Assembly (NCBI RefSeq): GCF_007745175.1
Contig: NZ_CP036271.1
Coordinates: 3,918,314 to 3,982,313, forward strand
Source of the DNA: Caulifigura coniformis
GTDB lineage: Bacteria > Planctomycetota > Planctomycetia > Planctomycetales > Planctomycetaceae
Direction: 5' to 3'
DNA length: 64,000 nt
The notes under the pieces were generated by a model, which was given only the letters and a program-made list of their open reading frames with translations, was not told the origin of the DNA and made no database searches. This document shows positions 7,892 through 18,120 of the stretch, in pieces. Every line of letters begins with the position of its first letter. Position 1 is the stretch's first letter. A program made the translations under genes and the position numbers.

Positions 7892-10800
7892 ATGACGGGC
7901 CGGGATCCTCAGCCGACGACCCGCCAACGCTCAAACCGTGCGTCAGGGCCGCACTTCCCTGATCGCCTCGTCTGCTCGCTCCTCCTTGTTCTGTTCCTCG
8001 CCTGGAGCAGCGTCCTTTCCGCCCAGGAAAGTGCACCCGTTCGAACGGGCGCATCGGCCCCCGCGGGAGGATCGGTCGGCGGAATGGGGAGCGGGGCGTC
8101 CGCGGTTCTGGATGACCGGAAGAATGCCGCCGCAGACCCCGGGCAGGCCCCCGATGTCCCGCTCGACGTCGAACCCCTCCCGCCTCCTCCCTCGATCCCG
8201 ACACCCGCGCCCGTTCCCCCTCCGGTCGCCGACATCGCTGCTCCTCCGTATCACGTCTCTGAGGTCGCGATCGACGGCGTCATGAACGGCGATCGCGCCG
8301 ACCTCACCGTCCGCATCAATATCGAAGTCAACCGGGCTGGTGGCTGGTTCGATGTGCCGCTTCGTCTCGGGCAGGCCCATATCTATCGTCAGAAGTCCTC
8401 GGGCGTCGGATCGCGCCTCCCCGGCCAGCCCGCCCTGCAGGATGATGGGCTGCACTGGCGATTCTTCGGCCAGGGCCAGCACACTCTCGAATTCGAACTG
8501 GGCGTCCCTGTCCGGTCGACCCCCTCCGGGCGCCAGATGCAGCTCTCTCTCCCCGTCATGCCACCGCTGTTCGAAGCCCAGGTGCGGCTCCGGATTCCGG
8601 GAGGCAACTACATCGTCCGGTCGTCCAATCGCGAAGCCGCGCTGCGGACCGAATTCGACGCCGCGAAGAATGAAACCGTCGTCACCGGCGGCAGCCCGGC
8701 CGGCCGGCTGGAACTCAGCTGGCAGGATCGCAACCTGCGTCCCCCAGCCGATGGAGTCGCCAGCACCACCTACACGCTTCGCCGGCGCGGCGCCGGCTGG
8801 GAGATGGACGCCCAGCAGACGCTGATTCGCATGGAATCCCCCTCCAACGAAATCCTCATCCGTATCCCCGAGGGCTTCGAGTTCAACGACGTCACAGGAC
8901 CGCTCCTCGAAGACCGCGAAGAGGTGCCTGGCCGTCCGGGGTGGTTCCGCCTGAATTTCGTCGAAGGGGTCTCCGACCGCATCGAGCTGCGCTGGAAACT
9001 GGAGCGTCCGCTCGGGGCCACCCAGCCACTGTTGAGTCTCTCGGGATTCGAGATCGAAAGCGTTCGGACTCATGACGGCCGCATCCGCATTCTGCCGGCC
9101 CAGGGGCTGCAGTTGTTCCCCCAGCAGTCATCCTTGCGCTACGTCGAACGCGTGGAAGATATCCCCCCGGTCGGGGAGCCTCCCGCAATGCTGACGTATG
9201 CCTTCTCCGCCAGCGACTGGCGGCTGACCCTCGAACTCAGGCCAATCGAGCCGCTGTTTGCGTGCCGGCCGCGCGTCGACCTGAATATCAGGGAAGACCT
9301 CGCCACCCTGACCGCCGCGTTCGATGTCCACGAAGAGGCCGGCGAGGTGACGCGCATGGTCGTCGATGTCTCGGCCCTCGAGGCTGCGGGATGGATGCCC
9401 GCCATCGGTCCACGTCTCGCGTCCTCGGGCGCCACGATGACCAGGAGTGGCTCGGAAGTCACTTTCGAGTGGGCCTCCACATCCAGTGGTCCGAAGTTCG
9501 CCGAACTGCGCTACGAACGATCCCTGAAGGGGGCCGAGTTCAACTTCCTGGTCCCGCCTCCGGTGCCGGCGGCCACCTGGACGGAACCCGCCGTCGTCAC
9601 CGTCCGTGCGGCGGATCCCCTCCGGATTGATGTCCGGGCCGCGACTCCAACGTCCGAACCGCAGGTCGAATCCGCCGTCCCTTCCGAAAACTCGCGGCTC
9701 ATCGGCGCGTTTCGTCAGGCCGTTGCATCTGAGCCGCTTGCCGTTCACGGATCCGTCGAAGCCCGGACGATCTCCGCGACGGCCAACGTCTATGTGGAAG
9801 CGGTCGAAACCCGCCGGATGACCGTCGAACAGCAGGTCATGCTGGACGTCCGTTATGGAAGAATGGACGCGCTTCGCTTGAACGTTCCGCCGGAATTCCC
9901 GGTGACGCCCGGGGCGGAGCGGCTCGCGTTTCAGGTTTGGGTCGACGGCCGGGAAGTCACCGACCTCGAGTGGACCTCCGGTTCCCTCCGCGTCCCGTTC
10001 GCCCGCCCGCGGATTGGCCTTATCCGCGTGTCGATTCGCTACGCCCTGCCGCGGACGCCTGAACAGGCGGGAATGACGGTGCCCGTCGTTCTGACACCGG
10101 ATGTGAAGTTCCACGAACTGACGATGGAGGCCTCGCCTGCGGCCCGCACCGGGATCAACGTCGCCGATTCCAATTGGAAGGAAATCGTCACCTCCAGCGA
10201 TCGTCGTCGCTGGAGCGCCGATCCGCAGGCCGAGTCTGCCGCAATCACTTTCGAAAGCGGCCGGCCCCTCGTGCAGGAACGGGCCGTCATCTCGGCAGCA
10301 TTCATCCGCACCGAGTTGACTCCCGGAGGAGTCCATCGCACGGTCGCCAGTTATGAGATCGACCGCAGCGGCGACACGCTCACCATCACGCTTCCCCCCT
10401 CGGCGACTTCGCAGGGGCTGACGATCAACGGCCTGCCTGCCGAGACTCTCCCAACACCTTCCGGAACCCCCGGAAACGTGGTCACGATGAAAGTTCCCCC
10501 CGCCGCAGGAGACGGAGCGACCCGGCTGCGGGTCGCCTACGACGTCATGCCCCAGGGAGGCAGCGGTGCGATTGGCCGCGTACGAGTCGCATTCCCGCAG
10601 TTTGTCGCTGGAACCTACATCGACCAGCTGATCTGGAAAATCGACCTCCCGGAAACGGATGTCCTCTTCTGTTCGCCGCCCGGAATGTCCCGGCTGTTTG
10701 AATGGCAGAGGGTGGGCCTCTTCTGGCGCCGCGTTCTTTCACCCGCCTACCTCGCGACGTTGAAGGACGCCGGCTTCGAAGCGGACGGAACGCAGACGGG

Positions 10801-11221
10801 CGTCGAAGGCTACGCCTATCGCCAGATTGGCGCGCCGGCCAGCCTCGTCATCTGGACGATCGACAGGTCGCTCGTGATTCTGATCGGGGCAGGGGTCACG
10901 CTCGTTCTCGGCTTCGCCTTCTGGACGATCCGCAGTCTGCAGAATGTCGTCGTTCTGCTCTTCCTCGCGTTCCTCATCAGCGTCGCCGGCCTGTGGTTCC
11001 CCGAAGCAATCCAGGTGTTGCTGCAACCGGCGCTTGTCGGCGTCGTGATGGCCATGGCGGCCACGGCCGTGGATGGTCGGACCCGCCGCCGGCGCTACCG
11101 CTCTCCGGCCCGGGAATCCTCGATCCAGCCCGCCGTGCGCACTCCCGCTCCCAAGGTGAATGATCCGCTGCGATCGACGATCCTCCGCCCCACCGGCAGC
11201 GACCATGGAGTCCCTCGATGA
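7892..11221 (+). CDS. Giant secreted, C-terminally membrane-anchored protein (1109 aa), unknown
   Basis: Starts with ATG at 7892, directly before a basic N-terminus and a signal helix (about 27-50, ending SVLSAQE); the longer open frame upstream overlaps the previous gene and has no signal sequence at its head. After a Pro-rich linker (about 85-115) come roughly 850 residues of predicted beta-rich sequence, then three membrane helices (about 983-1012, 1017-1035, 1041-1060) and a basic tail. A recurring unit of strands around [IL][ND]G.PA is visible, for instance INGLPAETLPTPSG near 844. No named domain or catalytic motif is recognised. The stop overlaps the next giant gene by ATGA, so the two are very likely co-translated and may form one complex. 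Confidence 0.85.
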   Translation: MTGRDPQPTTRQRSNRASGPHFPDRLVCSLLLVLFLAWSSVLSAQESAPVRTGASAPAGGSVGGMGSGASAVLDDRKNAAADPGQAPDVPLDVEPLPPPPSIPTPAPVPPPVADIAAPPYHVSEVAIDGVMNGDRADLTVRINIEVNRAGGWFDVPLRLGQAHIYRQKSSGVGSRLPGQPALQDDGLHWRFFGQGQHTLEFELGVPVRSTPSGRQMQLSLPVMPPLFEAQVRLRIPGGNYIVRSSNREAALRTEFDAAKNETVVTGGSPAGRLELSWQDRNLRPPADGVASTTYTLRRRGAGWEMDAQQTLIRMESPSNEILIRIPEGFEFNDVTGPLLEDREEVPGRPGWFRLNFVEGVSDRIELRWKLERPLGATQPLLSLSGFEIESVRTHDGRIRILPAQGLQLFPQQSSLRYVERVEDIPPVGEPPAMLTYAFSASDWRLTLELRPIEPLFACRPRVDLNIREDLATLTAAFDVHEEAGEVTRMVVDVSALEAAGWMPAIGPRLASSGATMTRSGSEVTFEWASTSSGPKFAELRYERSLKGAEFNFLVPPPVPAATWTEPAVVTVRAADPLRIDVRAATPTSEPQVESAVPSENSRLIGAFRQAVASEPLAVHGSVEARTISATANVYVEAVETRRMTVEQQVMLDVRYGRMDALRLNVPPEFPVTPGAERLAFQVWVDGREVTDLEWTSGSLRVPFARPRIGLIRVSIRYALPRTPEQAGMTVPVVLTPDVKFHELTMEASPAARTGINVADSNWKEIVTSSDRRRWSADPQAESAAITFESGRPLVQERAVISAAFIRTELTPGGVHRTVASYEIDRSGDTLTITLPPSATSQGLTINGLPAETLPTPSGTPGNVVTMKVPPAAGDGATRLRVAYDVMPQGGSGAIGRVRVAFPQFVAGTYIDQLIWKIDLPETDVLFCSPPGMSRLFEWQRVGLFWRRVLSPAYLATLKDAGFEADGTQTGVEGYAYRQIGAPASLVIWTIDRSLVILIGAGVTLVLGFAFWTIRSLQNVVVLLFLAFLISVAGLWFPEAIQVLLQPALVGVVMAMAATAVDGRTRRRRYRSPARESSIQPAVRTPAPKVNDPLRSTILRPTGSDHGVPR

Positions 11222-14200
11222 GTTCCGCTTCGAGCGGTTCCTCGATGCGTCTTCGCGTCGCGCCGTTCATGGCCGGCCTGCTGGCGTCGCTCTGCGTTTC
11301 CTGGGCGGCCGTCGCAACGGCGATTGAACCGCTGCACCCGATGGCCGTCGATGAAGCCTCTGTGCGCCTTCCCGACGGCTGGGCTTCGATCGACCGTGCC
11401 ACCTTTGATGCCTACGCCGCGTCCCTCGCTTCCGGGCGCATCGGCCGCGCCGCGGGCGGTCTGAATCGGGCCCACTACACCCTCCGCCTGATGCCCGACG
11501 ATTCGCTCGTCGGCGAAGCGTCCGGCACAATGCGGCTGTCGGACGAGCCTGCGATCCTTTCGCTCGGACGTCCGAGTTTCGCGGTCAGCAACCTGGAACT
11601 CGATGGCCAGCAGGCCGTCTGGGGATCCGACTCCGCCGGCTCGACCTGCCTCCTCTGTCCAAGCGATGGCGCGGAGATTCGCTTCCAGTGCTCGCAGCAG
11701 GGACTCCGTCGAGGGGATTCCCTCGAGTTCTCTCTCGACTGGCTCACCTCGGTCGCCACTCGCGTGGAACTAAAGGTCCCTGCTGGCCTCCAGGCCGAAA
11801 CACAGGGACTGTTGAAAACGTCCACGGTCAATGAGCCCGATGGAACCGTCACCCTCACCTGTGAAGCGGGGGCGCGTTCCAACTGCACCATCCGATTCCT
11901 GCCGCGGCTGAAAGCGACCGCGGCACGATTCGGAATGGATCTCCGTCAAACCCTCTCCGCAACCTCGACCCGGGTTCTGGTCCAGTCCGCGGTGGGCATT
12001 CTGAGTTCGTCAGCAGGCCCCGCCGTCGCCGAAGTCGAAGTTCCCGACGGCTTCACGCTGCTGCGTGCGGCGATTGGCGGCGACGAACGGCTCCCCCTCG
12101 AACATCCTGTCGGGCAGGCCGGACTCGTCCGGATTCCGCTGGGAGACCTCGCGGTCGGCCAGCGGGTCGACCTGCGCCTGGTGATGGAGCGTCCCGCCGA
12201 TTGGTCGCAACCTCTTTCGGTCAGCCGCATCGTGCCGCGAAATGGCCTCCTGCTGCGCGAGGAGGTCGTCCTGCAGTTTGAAAAACCTCTCGAGATCATG
12301 CACGTCGAGGCGCCCGACTATGAACTGGTCGCTCTCGCCGTCGAACCCGCCCGTGAAGCCTGGACCTATCGCGGCACGTCCGGCAACGGAACTCTCCTCG
12401 TCACCGCACGGGCCCCGGCCGCCGAGTGGTCTGCCGAGTACTTCGTCAAACGCCGTCAGAACGGCCCCCGCACGGAGGTCCTCACCCTTGTCGACCTCAA
12501 GTCCATCCGGTCGCCCCTCTTCGAGTTCGATATCGATGTCCTGAAGCCTTGGAAGATCGTCTCGGTCTCCGCGCCCGACGCCGTCGGAAACCCCGCGTCT
12601 CTCACCTTCCGCCCGCTCGAGGAATCGGAGACGGCCGTCCGATATCGAATCCTCCTCCGGGCGCCGGCCACGCCTCAACGCGGCAGTCTCGTCACGATCG
12701 CAATGGCCACCCAGTCCAACACGGCGGACTCCTCGCTGCCTCGGCCAGTGGCGGTTCCCCGCCACGGCGGCGGCGATGCTTATCTCCTGCTCACCCGCCC
12801 CGATGAACTGGCCACTCCGCCGGCCGAGCTTGGCCCCGAAATCGCGCTGAACTCCCTTCGTCCCGGCCTGCGAAGCAATGCCTTCTTCGAACCGGTTCGC
12901 CTCGGCGCCGCAACCATCCACCGCGGTGCGTCTTCCCACGCCATCGATCAGTTTCGACAGCCGCCCCGACCGGGCGCACGCGTCAACCAGCCCCACGAAG
13001 TCGTTCCTCAGCAATTGCTCAAGGACGCGCTCGCCGTCGTCGAACTCCAGACCGTCGTCGATAGCGCCACCCGTGCAACCACTCATCGCGCCCAGGTCGT
13101 CTTCGACTCGGCCGTCGACCTGTCGGGAGCCTCGATCGGGTTTGACGGGGAGTGGTCGTTGATCGAGGTTTTGGGAGATGGTGCTCCCGTCAGTGCATCG
13201 CCGGTCGGACAGGACCTTCGCTTTCCTGAAACCTCCCGGACCGTCCGCGAACTGGTCATCCGCTACAGCACCCCGACAGCAGGGGAGAGCATTCCACGTC
13301 GCGATCGCGTGCCCTGGCCCCAGGTCCCCTCACACGTGCAGCGCTGGAACTGGCGCATCGAGACGCCCACCGATCGTCGCGTCACGGCGATCGATGCTCC
13401 GTTCGAGTTCGTCGGTGGCATGCGCCGTCCTTCCGTTCGTGAGCGCCTCCTGGCGCCCTTGAGCCGCCCCTCAGGCGCACCGATCTTTAACCCGTTCAAT
13501 GGCGACGCGTGGCGCGAACTCTGGGAGCCGACCACCCTCTCGCAGCGATTCGAATCGAACGACTCGTCACTGATCTCCGTCGCCGGCGAAAGCTATCCCG
13601 GCGCAACCACAATGGTCTCGTGGTCTGAGCGGCTTCTGGACGGCTTGAACTGGTCATTGATGATCGGCGGGATGCTCGCCGTCGCCATGCTTCGGCGTTA
13701 CCGCCGCGGCACGTTCCGATTCGTCGCCGCGGTCTCCGCGATCGCCGCAACGTCCGCCTGGCTGCTGCCGCCCCCGTTCGGGGCGATGGCCGGCGCAACC
13801 CTCTGTGGCTTCCTGATCGCCGGCTGCCTGCCGCGTCGCTTGGTGACGCCATGGCCCGGCTCGGTCGCGCGCTCCACAGGCACGCCCGTTCCAAGGTTTG
13901 TCGGCGTCACCGGTGTCGCGATTGTCTGCGGCCTTTCTTCCATGGTCGTTGCGATGGCCCAGGTTCAGTCGTCCAGGCCAAACGTGCTTCTGCCGCAGAA
14001 TGACGGGTTGCCAACCTCCACCGCTTTCGTTTCCGAGGCCGTCGCCAGCGACATCGGCGCCTGGCAGCGCGATCGCCTCGGGCCTTCCTTCCTGCTTCGC
14101 AGCGCCAGGTATGACCTGGCGGTCGATGAATCCGAAGTCGCGTCAGCGAGCGTCGAGTTCAACCTGGTGATTCCCCGCCCCGACGCGACCAGGTCGGTCC

Positions 14201-17151
14201 AGATTCCTTTTGAGGGACTGACATTTCGAGGTCCCGACGCTGTCCAGATTGACGGCCAGCCGGCCCATTTCGTCCCCACGGCCGACGGCGCCGGATTGAT
14301 CCTCTCGCTTCCAGAGTCCCCGGACGCAGTCCCCGGCGAGCCTGCGTCGCATGTCGTCCAGATGCAGGCCTCCCTCCGTGTTCCAGCCGGGGGGCTGAAA
14401 CGCGAGTTCGCCCTGATGATCCCTCGCTGCGCAGCTGCCGTCGGCGCCATCAACAGCTCGGCCGGCCCGATTCGCGATCTGCGTTCGTCCGCCCGCGGAC
14501 GGACCCAGGGCGATGCTGGATCGGTGACCTGCGCCCTCGGAGCGACCGGCCGCTGGCATGCCCGCTGGCGGGGAACGGAGAGCCCCGAGCGATCCACTCT
14601 TGATTCCACCGTCACCGCCCGCGCCGAGTCCGTCGTCACCGCCGAACCACTGACGCTGCTCGTTCAGACGCGGCTCATTTTCGAAACCCCTGAACTCGCC
14701 GATCCATTCGCGTCGGCCCGACTCGAACTCGAGCTCCCTCAGGGAAGCATCGTGGCGTCCGTCGTCGGACAGACTCTCGCCCACTGGCGCACCCGCACTG
14801 ACGGCGAACGACTGCGGCTGCTGCTCGACTTCACCAGCCCGCCGATCGTCGGCCAGTCCGTCGACTTCCAGTTCGAACTCCCGGTGCAGCCCGCGGCGGA
14901 AATCGAAATCCCACCCATTCCGTTGCTCCCGCCGCCGCGCCTCAGCAACCACCAGTTCGCCTTCGTCACGAGTCCCGATTTTCAGCTGCAGATGATTTCC
15001 AAGCCGGATCCCGAGTCCGGAGTGTGGGCCATCGAGCCGTCAGAGGCCTCCTTCTCACTCCGGAAAGATCGCGGACTGCCGATCCCGGGGGCGGCCCTGG
15101 AACTTGATCGGCCTCTGCCGCTCGCCTTCATGCTGTCGCGGCGCTCCACCGGCAGGACGGCCGAACTCGAACAGTCGCTCGTCTCCGCCGGCTCGTCGGT
15201 CGCCTGGACTGGAACGGCCCGGATCGAAACCTCCGTCCGCCCCGGCTTCCTCTACGAATTCCGGATCGATCCAGCGATCGAAATCACCTCCGCCAGCGTC
15301 GTCGAACGGGACGTCGAACGACTGAGTCGCTTCATCCGCGAAGGAGACCGTCTGCTCCTCGTCGTGGGGGACGATCGCCTCGGCACGAAGAATGTCCGAC
15401 TGGCGGGAAAGCTCCATCTGGAAGCCGGGACGATCAGCCCCGTCCCACGATTCGACCTCGCGAATACGATCATCTCCCGCCGCGAAATCGTTGTGACTTC
15501 CTCGACAGACCAGTTGCTCCAGGTCCGTCGGAGCAGTGCAGCGTCCCCCCTCGTCAGCAGTGGCGACACCGAATGGGAACCGCAGGTCCCGTCCAGTCGC
15601 CGCCTGGCGCTCACGGGCCGGGAATCCGACTTCGAAATGCGCTGGATCAATCCTGCCAGCCCCCTCAAGCTGGTCGAGTTCCTGACGCTTCCCGCCGATG
15701 GAAGCGCCGAGTGTTCCATCGAATGGCAGCTGGAATCCAGCCAGCAGCTTCCAGCCACCATCGCCATCAACGCGCCGGCCAGCACCCGCATCGATGAGTC
15801 CTCGGATTTCACCGAAGAGGGCCGGCGGATGCTCCCGGATGACCGCGTCCGGATCGAGCTGCAGTCGAAATCGAGTCGCCTGCCGTCCGCCAGGGTGCTG
15901 ATGACCTCGCCCATGCAGCAGTCGATTGACCGCTCCGGTGCCCTGCCGCGTCTCATCGACCTTTCCGTCGCGCCGGAAACCTACCTCGCCGTCCCCCGTT
16001 CGCTCGTCCCCTCGTGCGACGTTCCGGGAGACTTCCTTGATGAGCTGCCGGCAAATGCGCCCGCCATGTGGGCCGCCCCATTCACCACTCGTCACCTCCT
16101 TGTCTTCGCCCTGTCTGGCACGGATTGGCGAGTCTCGTCCAGCACCGAGGCCGAAATCGTCGGGCAGGCCACTGCAGAGATCGTCACCTTCGATGCTTCG
16201 GAAAAGATTCACGGCCAGACACGACTGACAATCAGCCCCTCTCGTGTCGGGATTCTCAGGTTCGAGCCCGCCTCCGGCGGTGCCCTGAAAGCGGTCCGCG
16301 CGTCGACCGGAGCATTGCTGGAACCCGCCGGCGACGGCGTCTGGGAGCTGCTGCTGCGTCCTTCGCAACCGGTCGCGGTCGTCTCCGAATGGACTGCGCC
16401 CCCAGGGCAGGGTGGGGCGCCCGGCCTTCCACCCGGGCCGCTGACCCGCGGGCTCGAGTTGCAGGTCACCTATCTCGCGAGAGTTCCCTCGGGAGAAGCA
16501 ACACGCTGGAGCCCCGAGGTCCTGGAACGTCCCGCAGGCGCCGAACTCCTCGTGGCCGCCCGCCTTGAAAACCTCCTCTCCGCCGCCGGCAGGCTTCCAA
16601 TTGGCGTCACCCCCCCCACCTGGCTGAGAGAAGAATTGCTCGCCCTCGGCCAGCTCGGTCGCAATTCACCCCGGCTCGGGAGACTGGCGGCGCAGGTCGA
16701 AAGCCTCATCGATTCGTGGTCTGCCCGCACCAGCGCCGTGACCGCTCCCAACTCCGTCGCCCCGGCGTCGTTGCTGCTGACCAGGTCGCCCGAGCAGGTC
16801 CTCGCTGATGGGATGCTGATCGCCGCGGCGGACCCCGACGCGGTCGTCGAACTCCCCACCGGCCACTCCGCCTGGTCGATCTCGCGCCGCCTGTTTCAGG
16901 GAACGTTCGTCTCGGCCTGGTTCATCGTCTGGGCGTTTGTCGTCACCAAGGGGGGCGAGTGGGTCGCCCGCCGCCAGTGGGCGGATCGCCTCGCCAGTCA
17001 CCCCGGGGTCGCCCTCATGAGCATTGGGCTCCTTTGGTGGCTGTTCTTCACACCCAGCGTCTTCGGCGCACTGCTCGCGTTCGCCGCCGCGCTGTGGGAG
17101 CTTCTCTGCTGGTCGCGCAACAGATCCGCGGGCTCCCCGGCTGCCTCATGA
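11218..17151 (+). CDS. Giant polytopic envelope protein (1977 aa), unknown
   Basis: Begins at the ATGA overlap with the preceding gene. An N-terminal signal or anchor (about 12-35) is followed by about 770 residues of beta-rich extracytoplasmic sequence. A central cluster of about four membrane helices lies near 806-916, then about 970 more beta-rich residues, and C-terminal helices near 1893-1911 and 1926-1964. The two outer halves look like related modules: LDGQQAV near 126 and IDGQPAHFVPTADG near 1010 occupy similar places, and the latter resembles INGLPAETLPTPSG in the partner protein. No enzyme motif is recognised. The 3' end overlaps convergent uppP by 6 bases. Coding is supported by unbroken length and uniform codon use; function is unknown. 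Confidence 0.85.
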   Translation: MSSASSGSSMRLRVAPFMAGLLASLCVSWAAVATAIEPLHPMAVDEASVRLPDGWASIDRATFDAYAASLASGRIGRAAGGLNRAHYTLRLMPDDSLVGEASGTMRLSDEPAILSLGRPSFAVSNLELDGQQAVWGSDSAGSTCLLCPSDGAEIRFQCSQQGLRRGDSLEFSLDWLTSVATRVELKVPAGLQAETQGLLKTSTVNEPDGTVTLTCEAGARSNCTIRFLPRLKATAARFGMDLRQTLSATSTRVLVQSAVGILSSSAGPAVAEVEVPDGFTLLRAAIGGDERLPLEHPVGQAGLVRIPLGDLAVGQRVDLRLVMERPADWSQPLSVSRIVPRNGLLLREEVVLQFEKPLEIMHVEAPDYELVALAVEPAREAWTYRGTSGNGTLLVTARAPAAEWSAEYFVKRRQNGPRTEVLTLVDLKSIRSPLFEFDIDVLKPWKIVSVSAPDAVGNPASLTFRPLEESETAVRYRILLRAPATPQRGSLVTIAMATQSNTADSSLPRPVAVPRHGGGDAYLLLTRPDELATPPAELGPEIALNSLRPGLRSNAFFEPVRLGAATIHRGASSHAIDQFRQPPRPGARVNQPHEVVPQQLLKDALAVVELQTVVDSATRATTHRAQVVFDSAVDLSGASIGFDGEWSLIEVLGDGAPVSASPVGQDLRFPETSRTVRELVIRYSTPTAGESIPRRDRVPWPQVPSHVQRWNWRIETPTDRRVTAIDAPFEFVGGMRRPSVRERLLAPLSRPSGAPIFNPFNGDAWRELWEPTTLSQRFESNDSSLISVAGESYPGATTMVSWSERLLDGLNWSLMIGGMLAVAMLRRYRRGTFRFVAAVSAIAATSAWLLPPPFGAMAGATLCGFLIAGCLPRRLVTPWPGSVARSTGTPVPRFVGVTGVAIVCGLSSMVVAMAQVQSSRPNVLLPQNDGLPTSTAFVSEAVASDIGAWQRDRLGPSFLLRSARYDLAVDESEVASASVEFNLVIPRPDATRSVQIPFEGLTFRGPDAVQIDGQPAHFVPTADGAGLILSLPESPDAVPGEPASHVVQMQASLRVPAGGLKREFALMIPRCAAAVGAINSSAGPIRDLRSSARGRTQGDAGSVTCALGATGRWHARWRGTESPERSTLDSTVTARAESVVTAEPLTLLVQTRLIFETPELADPFASARLELELPQGSIVASVVGQTLAHWRTRTDGERLRLLLDFTSPPIVGQSVDFQFELPVQPAAEIEIPPIPLLPPPRLSNHQFAFVTSPDFQLQMISKPDPESGVWAIEPSEASFSLRKDRGLPIPGAALELDRPLPLAFMLSRRSTGRTAELEQSLVSAGSSVAWTGTARIETSVRPGFLYEFRIDPAIEITSASVVERDVERLSRFIREGDRLLLVVGDDRLGTKNVRLAGKLHLEAGTISPVPRFDLANTIISRREIVVTSSTDQLLQVRRSSAASPLVSSGDTEWEPQVPSSRRLALTGRESDFEMRWINPASPLKLVEFLTLPADGSAECSIEWQLESSQQLPATIAINAPASTRIDESSDFTEEGRRMLPDDRVRIELQSKSSRLPSARVLMTSPMQQSIDRSGALPRLIDLSVAPETYLAVPRSLVPSCDVPGDFLDELPANAPAMWAAPFTTRHLLVFALSGTDWRVSSSTEAEIVGQATAEIVTFDASEKIHGQTRLTISPSRVGILRFEPASGGALKAVRASTGALLEPAGDGVWELLLRPSQPVAVVSEWTAPPGQGGAPGLPPGPLTRGLELQVTYLARVPSGEATRWSPEVLERPAGAELLVAARLENLLSAAGRLPIGVTPPTWLREELLALGQLGRNSPRLGRLAAQVESLIDSWSARTSAVTAPNSVAPASLLLTRSPEQVLADGMLIAAADPDAVVELPTGHSAWSISRRLFQGTFVSAWFIVWAFVVTKGGEWVARRQWADRLASHPGVALMSIGLLWWLFFTPSVFGALLAFAAALWELLCWSRNRSAGSPAAS

Positions 17152-17997
17152 TCCGGAATCGGCTGGGGGCGCTGCCATCTGCTGCACGGCCGGAGCAGGC
17201 GACTCTCCCGGCGAATGCGTCGCCCCGGGTGAAGTGAGGCTCATGATCAGCACCGCTGATCCCAGGATCAGGCAATACCACGCGAAGATCGCCAGCTTCA
17301 TTTTGATCACCATGGCCATCAGCACGCGGATCGCGGCGATCCCGACCACGAACGACACCCCGGCTCCGACCGCAAGCGGTCCCAGTGCGAGTGCCTCTCC
17401 ATCCTCGCCTTTCAGCAGCTTGCGCGAATAGAGAACAAGCGCTCCGCTGATCGCCGGCACGGCAATCAGGAACGCGAATCGGGCGGCCGCATCCCGCGTC
17501 ATCCCCCGCAGCAGGCCCCCTAGGATCGTCGACCCGGATCGTGAGACCCCCGGAGCCGGCGCCAGCACCTGGAACAGCCCCACCACCAGCCCGTCGAGCG
17601 GAGTGATCTCGTCGAGGGTCCGCGTTCCTTCCTTGAGCCGCGTCGCCAGGAACAGGAACGCCGCTGTCACCAGCAGCCCCGCTCCGGCGGCCGTCGTCGT
17701 GTTCAGCGTCTCGTCGATGATCCGCTTGCCGAACAGCCCCAGCGGAATCAGGGGCAATGTGGCCACGACAATCGCCACGATCAGCCGCGGCTTGCGGAGC
17801 GCCTCCAGCAGGTCCCGGAAAAAATAAACCACGATCGACAACAGCGTTCCCGCGTGCAGCGCGACGTTGATGGCGACGTTGTCGACCTTCCGCCCCAGCC
17901 AGTGCTCCACGATCAGCAGGTGACCGTCCGAGCTGATCGGCAGGAACTCTGTAATGCCCTGCACGATGCCGAGCAGGATGGCTTCAAGATAGCTCAT
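17146..17997 (-). CDS. uppP: Undecaprenyl-diphosphatase UppP (BacA family)
   Basis: Integral membrane phosphatase that converts undecaprenyl diphosphate to the monophosphate, recycling the lipid carrier for peptidoglycan and O-antigen synthesis. At 283 residues it has the normal family length. Both signatures are present: GITEFLPISSDGH (14-26) and PGVSRSGST (about 146-154), which hold the Glu, Ser and Arg of the active site. About seven or eight hydrophobic helices are visible. ATG start at 17997. It is convergent with the 1977-residue giant gene (6-base overlap). Together with uppS and cdsA at 35-37 kb it argues for a conventional lipid II cycle. Confidence 0.95.
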   Translation of the reverse strand: MSYLEAILLGIVQGITEFLPISSDGHLLIVEHWLGRKVDNVAINVALHAGTLLSIVVYFFRDLLEALRKPRLIVAIVVATLPLIPLGLFGKRIIDETLNTTTAAGAGLLVTAAFLFLATRLKEGTRTLDEITPLDGLVVGLFQVLAPAPGVSRSGSTILGGLLRGMTRDAAARFAFLIAVPAISGALVLYSRKLLKGEDGEALALGPLAVGAGVSFVVGIAAIRVLMAMVIKMKLAIFAWYCLILGSAVLIMSLTSPGATHSPGESPAPAVQQMAAPPADSGS

Positions 17998-18120
17998 GCG
18001 TGGAGGTGCTCAGTGATCAAGAGCATCTTCAAAGTGGGTCTTCCGGGTTCCGCAGGCAATGAACGGACCGATGCGAATCGAGATCCGTTCCGTCGCCCGC
18101 ACACGAGCCGTGAAAACGGC

